Shown: positions 7,369-16,104 of the stretch, piece by piece
How the letters are laid out: the number at the start of each line of letters is the position of its first letter
How positions within the stretch are numbered: the first letter of the stretch is position 1
Assembly (NCBI GenBank): GCA_033764435.1
Contig: JANRIX010000059.1
Span: forward strand, 242,812 to 306,811
Direction of reading: 5' to 3'
Length of the DNA stretch: 64,000 nt
Source: JAEUMY01 sp033764435
GTDB taxonomy: Bacteria; Pseudomonadota; Gammaproteobacteria; Burkholderiales; Usitatibacteraceae
Notes under the pieces: model-generated
Told to the model about the DNA's origin: nothing
The model's input: the letters and a program-made list of their open reading frames with translations, nothing else
Database searches by the model: none
Program-made: the position numbers and the translations under genes

Positions 7369-9411
7369 ATGCCCCGCACAATCACTGCAGAAGATCTCTG
7401 GCGTCTCCCCCGTCCCGCCGGTCTGTCCCTGTCGCCCGATGGCGCGCAGGCCGTGTGTTCCGTCACCACCTACGACATGGAGCAGAACAAGGGCAGTGCC
7501 AGCCTGTGGCTGCTCTCCACCCTCGGTGGCGAGCCGCGCCGGCTGACCCAGTGCGGCGAACGCGATGGCGAACCCGCGTGGTCGCCCGATGGCAAGTGGA
7601 TCGCGTTTGTCGCCAAGCGCAGCCGCCCGGACGGCAAGGATGACGCGCCGCAGCTCTACCTGATTGCCCCGGATGGCGGCGAGGCGAAGCGCGTCACGAA
7701 CCTCGCCACCGGTGTGGCCGGCATCAAGTGGTTTCCGGATTCGAAGAAGCTCGCGTTCATCTCCTGGGTCTGGCCCGACGAACGAGGCGAGAAGGCGCAA
7801 GCCCAACGGCTGAAGGCGCTGAAAGAATCGAAGGTGAAGGCGCATGTGGTCGAGCACACGACCTACCGCTACTGGGACCACTGGCTGTCCGATGGCCGCG
7901 TGCCGCATCTTTTTGCGGTCAATGTCGAGAGCGGGAAGGTCCGGGATCTCTTCGAGGGCACGCGCTACCAGTTGAATCTGGCCGATCCGGGCAAGACGAT
8001 GTATGACATCGCGCCCGACGGCCGTGAAATCGCGTTCGGCTTCAATCCCAATCCCGATCCGCGCCTGATCGATGCCGAATCGCTGGTGGCGGTGACGCTG
8101 AAGTCAGGCAAGTTCCGTACGCTGGTGCCGGCGTCGACGCGCTCCTACACATCGCCCAGCTATTCACCCGACGGCCGCTGGCTGGCATGCATCGAGCAGG
8201 AGGTGGTGGCCAATCCCATGGCCCCCACCGATGCCGTCGTCATCGACCGCTCCAGCGGAAAGCAGCGCAGGCTGGCGAAGGGCTGGGACCGGTCCATGAA
8301 TGCGCCGCTCGTCTGGAGCGACGACAGCGAAAGCCTGTTCACAGCGGCGGAAGACAACGCGCGCACCCATGTCGTGCGTGTGCCCCTTGCTGGCGGCACG
8401 CCTGCGGTGGTGCTGCGCGGCGGCACGGTGACGGATTTCGCGGTGAGCGGCAGCGCGGCGGTCGCGGTGTTGAGTTTCGTCAGCACGCCGCAGATGGTCG
8501 TGGCCGCGGACTTGAATGACTCGGAGGCCCTGCCGCGTCGCATCGAGCGCTTCGGCGACGAGGTGTTCGCGCAGTTTCGCCTGGGACAGGTCGAGGAAAT
8601 CACGTTCCCGGGCTGGAACAAGGAATCGGTGCATAGCTGGGTCTTCTATCCGCCCAACTTCGACCCGAAGAAGAAATGGCCGCTGCTGCACGTGATACAC
8701 GGCGGGCCGCATCTGCCGGCCGCGGACGGCATCGGCTATCGCTGGAACAACCACCTCTTCGCCGCGCAAGGCTACGTCGTGCTGCACGTGAACTATCACG
8801 GCTCGACCAGCTTCGGTGCCGCCTTCACCGAATCCATCCACGGCTGTCGCGGCATGAAGGAGCACGCCGACATCGAGGCCGCCACTGACGCCATGCTGAA
8901 GCGTGGCTTCATCGACAGGCAGCGCATGGTGGCCACAGGCGGGAGCTACGGCGGTTTCATGGTCGCGTTCATGAACGGGCGCAACGGCAAACCCGGTGGA
9001 CCCGGCTACGACAGATCCATGGGCGGTGACCGCTACAAGGCCTACGTCTGCCACGCCGGCATCCTCGACTGGATCGGCAAGTTCTCCGATGACGCGTTCC
9101 TTGCCCGCGCGCAGCAGCTCGGTGCCTTCTACTGGGACGACCCGGAGAAAATCGCCACGCAGAATCCGGTGACGAATGTGAAGCACATGAAGACACCGAC
9201 CCTGGTCATTCACGGCCTGCTCGACTACCGCGTGCCGGATGCGCAGGGCCTCATGTACTACAACACGCTGAAGGCCAAGGGCGTGCCGACGCGGCTGGTG
9301 CATTTCGACAACGAGAACCACTGGATCCTGAAGCCGCAGAATTCGAGGCTCTGGTATCGCGAGTTCTGCGCCTGGGTGCAGCGCTTTGCGCCGGGTGGCG
9401 GCAGGAAGTGA
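7369..9411 (+). CDS. S9 family prolyl oligopeptidase / acylaminoacyl-peptidase
   Basis: This is a 680-residue serine peptidase. The N-terminal 400 residues contain repeated beta-propeller blades of TolB/WD40-like type (EPAWSPDGKWIAFV, SYSPDGRWLACI). The alpha/beta-hydrolase domain has the nucleophile in GGSYGGFM (Ser526), the acid in HGLLDYRVP (Asp619) and the base in NENHW (His651). No signal peptide is visible, so it is probably cytoplasmic and degrades oligopeptides or N-acylated peptides. I chose the ATG at 7369 (MPRTITAEDLW), where family similarity begins; an upstream in-frame start at 7294 would add a basic tail running through the palindrome flank and is less likely. Confidence 0.92.
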   Translation: MPRTITAEDLWRLPRPAGLSLSPDGAQAVCSVTTYDMEQNKGSASLWLLSTLGGEPRRLTQCGERDGEPAWSPDGKWIAFVAKRSRPDGKDDAPQLYLIAPDGGEAKRVTNLATGVAGIKWFPDSKKLAFISWVWPDERGEKAQAQRLKALKESKVKAHVVEHTTYRYWDHWLSDGRVPHLFAVNVESGKVRDLFEGTRYQLNLADPGKTMYDIAPDGREIAFGFNPNPDPRLIDAESLVAVTLKSGKFRTLVPASTRSYTSPSYSPDGRWLACIEQEVVANPMAPTDAVVIDRSSGKQRRLAKGWDRSMNAPLVWSDDSESLFTAAEDNARTHVVRVPLAGGTPAVVLRGGTVTDFAVSGSAAVAVLSFVSTPQMVVAADLNDSEALPRRIERFGDEVFAQFRLGQVEEITFPGWNKESVHSWVFYPPNFDPKKKWPLLHVIHGGPHLPAADGIGYRWNNHLFAAQGYVVLHVNYHGSTSFGAAFTESIHGCRGMKEHADIEAATDAMLKRGFIDRQRMVATGGSYGGFMVAFMNGRNGKPGGPGYDRSMGGDRYKAYVCHAGILDWIGKFSDDAFLARAQQLGAFYWDDPEKIATQNPVTNVKHMKTPTLVIHGLLDYRVPDAQGLMYYNTLKAKGVPTRLVHFDNENHWILKPQNSRLWYREFCAWVQRFAPGGGRK

Positions 9412-9441
9412 TGAATGCGGCGGCGCTGAAAATCGAATGCT

Positions 9442-9453
9442 GCGAATATTCGC
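9442..9453. repeat. GCGAATATTCGC palindrome copy 3
   Basis: A perfect 12-mer (14-mer with T and A flanks), intergenic, 27 bases before the start of the binding-protein gene at 9481. Confidence 0.95.
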
Positions 9454-9480
9454 AATGGCTTGGACTGATGAGGAGTGACG

Positions 9481-11061
9481 ATGAAACGACTGCTTAGACT
9501 GGTGATGTGTGCCGCACTTGCGGCATGGGCGCTGAATGCCCCGGCCAAGACGCTCCGCATGGGCATCGCCGACGATGCGACCACACTGGACCCGCACTCG
9601 GCCAACATCCTCGGCAACTCGCGCATCCTGCACAGCGTGTACGAGGGCCTGGTCGCACGCGACAAGGATTTCAAGATCGTGCCGGCGCTGGCGCTGTCCT
9701 GGAGCCAGCCCGACCCGAAGACCTGGCGCTTCAAGCTCCGACCCAACGTGAAATTCCATGACGGCTCGCCCTTCACGGCCGATGATGTGGTGTTCTCGCT
9801 GGAGCGGGTGCTGCATCCGCTGTCGAACCTGAAGTCCTCGGTGCAGGGCGTGGGCTCGGCAAAGAAGATCGACAACCTCACCGTCGATCTCATCATGAGC
9901 GAACCCAACCCGGTGCTGATCCTGCACCTGGTCAACTTCCGCATCATGTCCAAGGCGTGGTCGACGAAGCACAACACCCTGGCGCCGCAGAACCACAAGG
10001 AGAAGGAGGAGACCTACGCCGCGCGCAACACCAACGGCACGGGCCCGTTCAAGGTGACGGTGCGCCAGCCGGACGTGAAGACCGTGCTCTCCGAGAACCC
10101 GGACTGGTGGAACAAGAATGCGCCGGACCGCGGCAACGTGAAGGAAGTGATCTGGACCCCGGTGAAGGCGCCGTCCACGCGCATCGCCGCACTGCTCTCC
10201 GGCGAACTCGACATGGTCATCGACCCGCCCATCCAGGATCGCGAGCGGTTGAAGAAGACGCCCGGCGTCAAGCTCCAGACCGGCAACGAGCCGCGCGTGT
10301 ACTACCTGGCTTTCGATGCCTTCCGTGATGAACTGCTCTACAGCAACGTGAAGGGCAAGAACCCGTTCAAGGATGTGCGTGTGCGCGAGGCGGTGGCGCT
10401 GGCCATTGACGTCAACGGCATCATCAACAAGGTCATGCGCGGCTACGGCCGGCCTACCTCGCTCATCGTTGGCAAGGAAGTGCAGGGCTGGGTGCCGGAC
10501 ATCGATGCGCTGCGCAAGGTGGACATCGCCAAGGCGAAGAAGCTCTTGGCCGATGCGGGTTATCCCAATGGCTTCGAGGTGACGCTGGACAGCACCAACC
10601 AGGTGCCCTTCGGCGAGATCGCGCAGGCCATCGCACCCATGCTGGCGCAGATCGGCATCAAGGTGAATCCCAGCATCATTCCCAACCCGAGCTACAGCCC
10701 GAAGCTGGAGAAGTTCGATTCCAGCTTCTACATCTGGGGCTGGGGGGCGGTCACGGTGGATTCGCTGTATGTGCTGCAGGCGCTGATGCGCACCCAGGGT
10801 GCCGCGAAGTCGGGTGACGGCGACGCCAACTTCGGCCGCTACAGCAACCCCAAGCTTGACGCCATCATCGACAAGATCAAGACCGAGTCGGACATGAAGA
10901 AGCGCGATGCGCTCATCTTCGAGGCGCTGGCCATCCAGAAGAATGACGTGGGCGTGTTGCCGCTCTTGCAGGTGGTGACGGCCTGGGCGTTCAAGCAGAA
11001 CGTGACGGCGCCCTTCGCGACCAACAACATTCCCTATTTCTACCGCTTCAGCGTTCGCTGA
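9481..11061 (+). CDS. ABC transporter substrate-binding protein, family 5 (peptide/nickel type)
   Basis: This is a periplasmic binding protein of 526 residues with a short signal peptide (cleavage near residue 24, before AKTLRMG). Family 5 features are GIADDATTLDPHSA, YEGLVARDKDFKIVPALA, WRFKLRPNVKFHDGSPFTADDVVFSLER and NGTGPFKV. The ATG at 9481 follows AGGAG. No permease or ATPase genes are adjacent, so it is an orphan binding protein that must work with a transporter encoded elsewhere. The ligand (oligopeptide, dipeptide, glutathione or other) is not determinable. Confidence 0.9.
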   Translation: MKRLLRLVMCAALAAWALNAPAKTLRMGIADDATTLDPHSANILGNSRILHSVYEGLVARDKDFKIVPALALSWSQPDPKTWRFKLRPNVKFHDGSPFTADDVVFSLERVLHPLSNLKSSVQGVGSAKKIDNLTVDLIMSEPNPVLILHLVNFRIMSKAWSTKHNTLAPQNHKEKEETYAARNTNGTGPFKVTVRQPDVKTVLSENPDWWNKNAPDRGNVKEVIWTPVKAPSTRIAALLSGELDMVIDPPIQDRERLKKTPGVKLQTGNEPRVYYLAFDAFRDELLYSNVKGKNPFKDVRVREAVALAIDVNGIINKVMRGYGRPTSLIVGKEVQGWVPDIDALRKVDIAKAKKLLADAGYPNGFEVTLDSTNQVPFGEIAQAIAPMLAQIGIKVNPSIIPNPSYSPKLEKFDSSFYIWGWGAVTVDSLYVLQALMRTQGAAKSGDGDANFGRYSNPKLDAIIDKIKTESDMKKRDALIFEALAIQKNDVGVLPLLQVVTAWAFKQNVTAPFATNNIPYFYRFSVR

Positions 11062-11068
11062 TTCGGTT

Positions 11069-11096
11069 GACCCGGTGCGAATATTCGCACCGGGTC
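11069..11096 (+). terminator. 28-bp perfect palindrome with GCGAATATTCGC core, probable terminator
   Basis: Arms GACCCGGT and ACCGGGTC flank the 12-mer (11076-11087) to make a 28-bp perfect inverted repeat, 7 bases after the stop of the binding-protein gene. No strong T-run follows, so intrinsic termination is likely but not certain. Confidence 0.6.
11076..11087. repeat. GCGAATATTCGC palindrome copy 4
   Basis: A perfect 12-mer forming the centre of the 28-bp hairpin after the family 5 binding protein. Confidence 0.95.
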
Positions 11097-11136
11097 GGTA
11101 TCACACCCCGCACACAATAAATGGAAGGGACAATCC

Positions 11137-11703
11137 ATGGAGCCGCACGAAAGCATTGAGGACAACAACGACGACCCGTTCAAGACCCGCTGCGCATTGC
11201 TGATCTCGGTGCTGGCACTGGCGCTCGCCATCTCCGGGCTGGGTGGCAGCAATGCCGGCAAGGACGCGGCGATGAACAACCTCCTCGCCGCCAATGCCTA
11301 CAACTTCTACCAGGCCAAGAACGTGCGCCAGACCGCGTACAAGCTCGCCGCCGATGAGCTGGAGGCGGAGTTGAAGCGGGAGAAGATCGAGCCCGAGCGC
11401 AAGGAATTCCTGGAGAACAAGCTGGCTGATTACCGCAAGACCGTCGCCCGTTACGAAAGCGAGCCGGAGACCCGGGAGGGCAAGAAGGAGCTGATGGCGA
11501 CCGCAAAGGCGCACGAGGCGGAGCGGGACACGGCCATGAAGAAGGATCCCTGGTTCGACTATGCCGGCGCCTTGCTGCAGATCGGCATCGTCCTCGCGTC
11601 GGTTGCCATCATCACGCTGCGCAAGTCGCTCTTCGCGGCGGCCGGCGTGCTGGGCATCGTCGGCATCGCCTTCACGGGCAATGGATTTCTGCTGCTGGTC
11701 TGA
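11137..11703 (+). CDS. DUF4337 family membrane protein
   Basis: This is a 188-residue protein with an N-terminal transmembrane segment (about 20-38), a soluble helical middle and two C-terminal membrane segments (about 142-160 and 166-186). The sequence NNLLAANAYNFYQAKNVRQTAYKLAADEL is characteristic of the DUF4337 family. The function of the family is unknown; the charged middle region (about 80-130) is a likely coiled coil. GGAAGGGA upstream supports the ATG at 11137. It is probably monocistronic, between two hairpin-separated units. Confidence 0.82.
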   Translation: MEPHESIEDNNDDPFKTRCALLISVLALALAISGLGGSNAGKDAAMNNLLAANAYNFYQAKNVRQTAYKLAADELEAELKREKIEPERKEFLENKLADYRKTVARYESEPETREGKKELMATAKAHEAERDTAMKKDPWFDYAGALLQIGIVLASVAIITLRKSLFAAAGVLGIVGIAFTGNGFLLLV

Positions 11704-11803
11704 TGTGCCGGCATGCCCGAAACAGAGCCCAAAAATCAGCGCTGTTCAGTCGCAGCGGATCCGCCGCGCTTGATCTAATCGGCATTCCGCTCATACTTGA
11801 CCC

Positions 11804-13618
11804 ATGATTTCCCTGCACACCGCACGCCCTTTAAAGCGCCTGACTGAACACATCCTGTTGCTGATTGCCTCGTTGGCCTGTGTGCCCGTGGCCGGAGCAT
11901 CCGGCGTCGGCGGCGCTGAGCCAGCGCGACTGGTGGTCATGGGCGAACCGGTCCGGGCAACGAACGAGCCGAACCCTGCGACGCTCGGGGCGCTGGCACC
12001 GTTACCGGCCAGAGCGTCCGCCGTGCTGCGCCTACAGCAGCGCATCGAACCGGCGCCGAACAAGGTTTCGCTGGAACTGCAGGCGCGTGAGTTCCCGCTG
12101 CAGATTGCCGAGCCGCGTGACACGCTGCAGGCATCGATTGCGCGGCTCAGGGTCGAGTGGTCCGCGCCGGTCGATGGCCGCCGCGTCGCCCGGTTCTCGG
12201 TCAATTCCGCCGGCGCCAAGGCGCTGCGGGTGGCGCTGCGTTCCGATTCTGCCCGGCAAATGGATATCCGCGTGCAGGGGAATGCCTTGCAGAAAATGAA
12301 CGCCCCGCAGAACATTCTTGGCCTTCGCCGCGAAGCGTACTCAAAGGGGTTGCAGGATGACATCTGGACCCCGGTCACCGATGGCGATCAACAGGACATC
12401 GAACTCAGCATCGAGGATCGGCCGGAGCTGCGGCTGCCAAAGATCACGGTGCCGTTGATTTCGCACTTTCTGGTGCCGGTTGCGCCGGTGCCTGCGGCCG
12501 CCGCTGCACCGGCCAAGGTTTCCGGATCCGCCGTTGACTGCATCGACAACGTCATCTGCCAGCCCAACCCGACCACCGCCTTCCTCAATGCCGCCCGCGC
12601 CACGGTGAAGCTGGTGTTCACCCGGCAGGGCAGCAGCTACAGTTGCACCGGGACGCTCATCAATGACAACCAGGTCCAGACGCAGATTCCCTATGTGATC
12701 ACGGCGGCGCATTGTGTCGACTCGCAGGCCACGGCCGCGAGCACGAATGCCTTCTTCTTTTTCGACGCGGCAGCCTGCGGCAGCGACACGGTACCTTCAT
12801 TTCGCCAGCTCTCCGGCGGCGCAAGCCTCGTGCATGTCAACACCCTGACCGATGTGGCCCTGCTAAGGCTCAACGATCCGGCACCGCTGGGCAGCTGGTT
12901 CTCCGGCTGGGACCCGCAACTGATGCTGGACGGCAGTGCCACGTTGTTCATGCACCACCCGGAGGGCGGTCCGAAGAAGTTTTCGATCGGCCTGACCCTG
13001 CCGCCGTCGCTGGAGGATGACGTGACCGGACTGCACTACCTGGTGACGTGGGTCTCCGGATCGTCCGCGGGTGGCAGCAATGGCGGCGGGCTGTTCACGC
13101 TGGCGGGCGATCAGTACATGCTGCGCGGCGTCCTCCACGGGGGATCGGCCAGTTGCGCGGTCAGCGGGCAGCCGCAGAATCCGCTGAATCGCGATTTCTT
13201 CACGCATCTCGATGAGGACGCCGAGGCGCTCAGGCGCATCCTGCTCGGCGGCCCCGCGCCGCTGCAGAACTACGGTGACCTGTGGAACTCCACGACCGAA
13301 CTGGGCTGGGGCATGACCATCTTCCAATCGGCGGACAACCAGATACTGCTCGCGTGGTACACCCATGATGAGGGCGGCAACCCGGTCTGGTATCTCTCGC
13401 TTGGGGGCAAGTGGGTCTCGGCCGTGCGCTACGAGGGATTGCTGGCACGGGTGATGAGCACGCCGGCTACGATGACCTACGATCCGAGCCGATTGTCCAG
13501 CAGCAATGCCGGCAGCGTCGCGCTCGATTTCACCAGCGGCGACCGCGCGAACATGACCTTCACGCTCAACGGCGTGACCCGGACCAAGCCGCTCAAGCGG
13601 TTCACCTTCGGCCCCTGA
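11804..13618 (+). CDS. trypsin-fold secreted protein, catalytic Ser apparently replaced; C-terminal GWG domain
   Basis: This 604-residue secreted protein has a signal peptide ending near residue 32. The middle resembles lysyl-endopeptidase/trypsin-like peptidases: His303 in TAAHCVDS and Asp350 in TDVALLRL are present. At the nucleophile the sequence reads GGSNGGGLF (Ser425-Asn426), where relatives have GGSSGSPLF. By alignment the catalytic serine position holds Asn426, so it may be inactive, or Ser425 may act in a shifted loop. Residues 490-604 (GDLWNSTTELGWGMTIFQ and AWYTHDEGGNPVWYLSLGG) form a C-terminal domain common on secreted betaproteobacterial proteins. The gene stands alone. Confidence 0.8.
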   Translation: MISLHTARPLKRLTEHILLLIASLACVPVAGASGVGGAEPARLVVMGEPVRATNEPNPATLGALAPLPARASAVLRLQQRIEPAPNKVSLELQAREFPLQIAEPRDTLQASIARLRVEWSAPVDGRRVARFSVNSAGAKALRVALRSDSARQMDIRVQGNALQKMNAPQNILGLRREAYSKGLQDDIWTPVTDGDQQDIELSIEDRPELRLPKITVPLISHFLVPVAPVPAAAAAPAKVSGSAVDCIDNVICQPNPTTAFLNAARATVKLVFTRQGSSYSCTGTLINDNQVQTQIPYVITAAHCVDSQATAASTNAFFFFDAAACGSDTVPSFRQLSGGASLVHVNTLTDVALLRLNDPAPLGSWFSGWDPQLMLDGSATLFMHHPEGGPKKFSIGLTLPPSLEDDVTGLHYLVTWVSGSSAGGSNGGGLFTLAGDQYMLRGVLHGGSASCAVSGQPQNPLNRDFFTHLDEDAEALRRILLGGPAPLQNYGDLWNSTTELGWGMTIFQSADNQILLAWYTHDEGGNPVWYLSLGGKWVSAVRYEGLLARVMSTPATMTYDPSRLSSSNAGSVALDFTSGDRANMTFTLNGVTRTKPLKRFTFGP

Positions 13619-13661
13619 GCGCAGCCCGCGTCGCGCGCTCGGAAGCGGCCGCCAGGGCCTT

Positions 13662-13673
13662 GCGAATATTCGC
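13662..13673. repeat. GCGAATATTCGC palindrome copy 5
   Basis: A perfect 12-mer, intergenic, about 44 bases after the stop of the trypsin-like gene. Confidence 0.95.
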
Positions 13674-13893
13674 GTTGCGGGGATCGGCGAATCCCGGCGA
13701 ATGACTGCAATGGGCTTGCGGCCAGCGGGGCATGCCTCGTGCCCCTGCGCCGCCTCCTGACTCTCCCTGCAGGTGTGCTGCCTCGGCGGATGTGCCGGGC
13801 ATCGCCACATCCACCCTTTCCTTTGCTGCGTAGGGTCGGCGGGTCACGTCTTGGTGGCCGACAGCTTTCATCCAATTCACAGGAGCGCAGCCG

Positions 13894-14841
13894 ATGCACG
13901 ATCACCCGGAACCGACCCATCAACCATTTGGCCGCCGGTGCCTTGCGATGCTGGGTCTATGCGCTGGCGTGGCCCTTTCGGTCTGGCCGGCCGCGAACTC
14001 GCATGCCCAGGGCTTGAAACACCCGGATCAAGGAAAGCTGACCGCCACCGGCGGCGTGTCCACGGTGGAAGGCGCGGGTGGCGGCGGGCTCACACCCTGG
14101 GCGCTGATCTCGGGCTACGGCAGCCGGGACAGCTTCGGCGGCAACGCGTTCGCCACCCAGGCGCGATCCGATGACTATTCGCTCGGCGTCGTGGGTGCCG
14201 CCTTCGGCTGGCGCGACCGAGTCGAGCTGTCCTATGCACGGCAGGACTTCCGCGGCATTGCCGGCGGCCTGAACCGGACCCGGATTGAACAGGACGTGTT
14301 CGGGGTGAAGCTGCGACTGGCGGGCGATGCGGTCTACGATCAGGACTCGTGGATGCCGCAGGTCGCGTTGGGGGTGCAACACAAGCGCAATCGGGGCATT
14401 CGTGGCCTCGAGGCGCTGGGTGTCGCCCGTGCCACCGACCTGGGCGCACGGCGCAACGCCGGCACCGATGTTTACCTGGCGGCGACCAAGCTGTATCTGG
14501 CCCAGAGCCTGCTGGCCAATGCAACGGTTCGCTTTACCGAGGCGAATCAGTTCGGCCTGCTCGGCTTTGGCGGCGACCGCCGCGATGCTCGCGAGGCACG
14601 GCTCGAGGCGTCACTGGCCTACCTCGTCACCCCCAAGCTGGTGATCGGCGCCGAGTACCGCATGAAGCCGCGCAACCTGGCGGTGGATGACGAGGCATCG
14701 GCGGCGGACATCTTCATCGCGTGGTTCCCCAGCAAGAATGTGTCCGTCACCCTGGCTTGGGTCGATCTCGGCACCATCGTCAAGCCCTTCAACCCCGACC
14801 GCCAGCGCGCCGCCTATGTGTCGCTGCAGGCGGGCTTCTAG
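13894..14841 (+). CDS. DUF3034 family outer-membrane protein
   Basis: This is a 315-residue exported protein; the signal peptide ends near residue 39 (NSHAQG). The start of the mature protein, GKLTATGGVSTVEGAGGGGLTPWALISGYG, is the hallmark of DUF3034. Alternating amphipathic strands and a C-terminal aromatic (QAGF) suggest an outer-membrane beta-barrel. The family's function is not known. It heads a tightly spaced cluster: a truncated haemoglobin starts 20 bases after the stop and a cupredoxin overlaps the globin, so a shared redox or gas-related role is plausible but inferred. Confidence 0.85.
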   Translation: MHDHPEPTHQPFGRRCLAMLGLCAGVALSVWPAANSHAQGLKHPDQGKLTATGGVSTVEGAGGGGLTPWALISGYGSRDSFGGNAFATQARSDDYSLGVVGAAFGWRDRVELSYARQDFRGIAGGLNRTRIEQDVFGVKLRLAGDAVYDQDSWMPQVALGVQHKRNRGIRGLEALGVARATDLGARRNAGTDVYLAATKLYLAQSLLANATVRFTEANQFGLLGFGGDRRDAREARLEASLAYLVTPKLVIGAEYRMKPRNLAVDDEASAADIFIAWFPSKNVSVTLAWVDLGTIVKPFNPDRQRAAYVSLQAGF

Positions 14842-14861
14842 TCCAGACAAGGAGCACTCCC

Positions 14862-15320
14862 ATGCAATCTCAACGTCACCTGATTGTCCTGCTGGCCGGC
14901 TGGACTGCGCGATGTCTCACGGTGTTCGCGCTGGCAGCGGTCTCGCTGTCGGCCGGCGCCAGCGAAAACCTCTATGACACCCAGTTCGGCGGCAAGGCCG
15001 GCATGCAGAAGATCGTCAGCGACACGATCGCGCGCTCGCTGGCCGACCCGCGCATCAGCGATTTCTTTGCCGATGCGGACATATCGCGACTGGAGGCCGT
15101 CGTGGCCGAGCAGCTCTGCGAACTGACCGGCGGGCCGTGCAAGTATTCAGGCAAGTCGATGCGCGAGGCGCACAAGGACTTCGCCATCCGCACGGCGCAC
15201 TTCAACTACTTCGCCGAGCATCTTCAGGCCGCCATGCGCGCGCAGGGCGTGCCGAACTGGGCGCAGAACCGCCTGCTGGCGAAGCTGGCACCGATGCATC
15301 GGGACATCGCACGCCCATGA
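14862..15320 (+). CDS. exported group 1 truncated haemoglobin
   Basis: This is a 152-residue protein with an N-terminal signal or anchor (residues 1-36, LTVFALAAVSLSAGAS) followed by a 2-on-2 globin: LYDTQFGGKAGMQKIVSD, RISDFFADAD, the proximal histidine in MREAHKDFAI and FNYFAEHLQAAM. Group 1 globins bind oxygen or nitric oxide; an exported form would place haem in the periplasm. AAGGAG is ten bases before the ATG at 14862. The stop overlaps the next start (ATGA), giving coupling to the cupredoxin gene. Confidence 0.88.
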   Translation: MQSQRHLIVLLAGWTARCLTVFALAAVSLSAGASENLYDTQFGGKAGMQKIVSDTIARSLADPRISDFFADADISRLEAVVAEQLCELTGGPCKYSGKSMREAHKDFAIRTAHFNYFAEHLQAAMRAQGVPNWAQNRLLAKLAPMHRDIARP

Positions 15321-15955
15321 GAACGAATCTTTTGCCGATGGTGTGGGCTGGCGTCCTGTTGCTTTCCTGCGCTGCGCTCAGTGAGGCGCGCGCCGCGAGC
15401 GTGACCGCGACACTGACTGACCGGGAAGGTAAGCCGCTGCAGCGCGGGGTTGTGTACGTCATGCCCGCCACGGGCAAGGCGCCGGATTCGCCGACCGCGT
15501 CGCTGCGCGTGACCCAGAAGGACATGGAGTTCGTTCCGCCCGTCTCGGTCGTCCGCGTGGGATCGAAGGCCGAGTTTCCCAACCTCGATCCGGTGACGCA
15601 TCATGTGCGCTCGTTCTCGCATGCCAAGGAGTTCAGCTTCTTCCTGAAGCCGGGTGAACCGCAAAAGACCGAAGTGATTCTGGACAAGCCGGGGCCGATC
15701 GTCTTCTACTGCATGCTGCATGAGCGGATGCGCGGCTTCATCTATGTCCTCGACACACCCTGGCACGCCCAGTCAGATGGCACCGGAACCGCGACCATCT
15801 CCGGCCTGCCGGCGGGCAGCTATCGGGTGTATGCGTGGCATCCGGAACAGGGGCATGTGCTGCCACCGCTGGAACAGTCGCTCACCGTGGCGGCTGACGG
15901 TGCGGCGGCGCTGCGGTTCGAGTTTCCGGTCCGCCAGCGCAGGCGCCGCGAATAG
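15317..15955 (+). CDS. periplasmic cupredoxin-like protein (methylamine-utilisation type)
   Basis: This is a 212-residue exported protein (signal peptide to about residue 27). The N-terminal part looks like a carboxypeptidase-regulatory-like beta domain (ATLTDREGKPLQRGVVYVMP). A plastocyanin-like copper site follows, with candidate ligands His96 (VTHHVRSFS), Cys132, His135 and Met138 in FYCMLHERMRG. It should carry electrons in the periplasm. It overlaps the globin gene by 4 bases, implying coordinated synthesis. The C-terminus is basic (RRRRE). Confidence 0.82.
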   Translation: MRTNLLPMVWAGVLLLSCAALSEARAASVTATLTDREGKPLQRGVVYVMPATGKAPDSPTASLRVTQKDMEFVPPVSVVRVGSKAEFPNLDPVTHHVRSFSHAKEFSFFLKPGEPQKTEVILDKPGPIVFYCMLHERMRGFIYVLDTPWHAQSDGTGTATISGLPAGSYRVYAWHPEQGHVLPPLEQSLTVAADGAAALRFEFPVRQRRRRE

Positions 15956-16104
15956 GCCTGTTGCCCACAACCTCGGCAGAGACCGCATGGTTGCCGCTTT
16001 GGAGGGCCTCCGTCATCATGCGTGGCTATCGATAGCGTCCTGTCTGAGTCCACCCGATTCCGACTGGACCCATCGTCTCGCCACCACTTTGCAGGCAGAC
16101 CTCA

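Noticed and set aside
8164..9996. A 610-codon minus-strand open frame
   Set aside because: It overlaps the S9 peptidase and the family 5 binding protein; the composition is typical of a GC-rich shadow frame.
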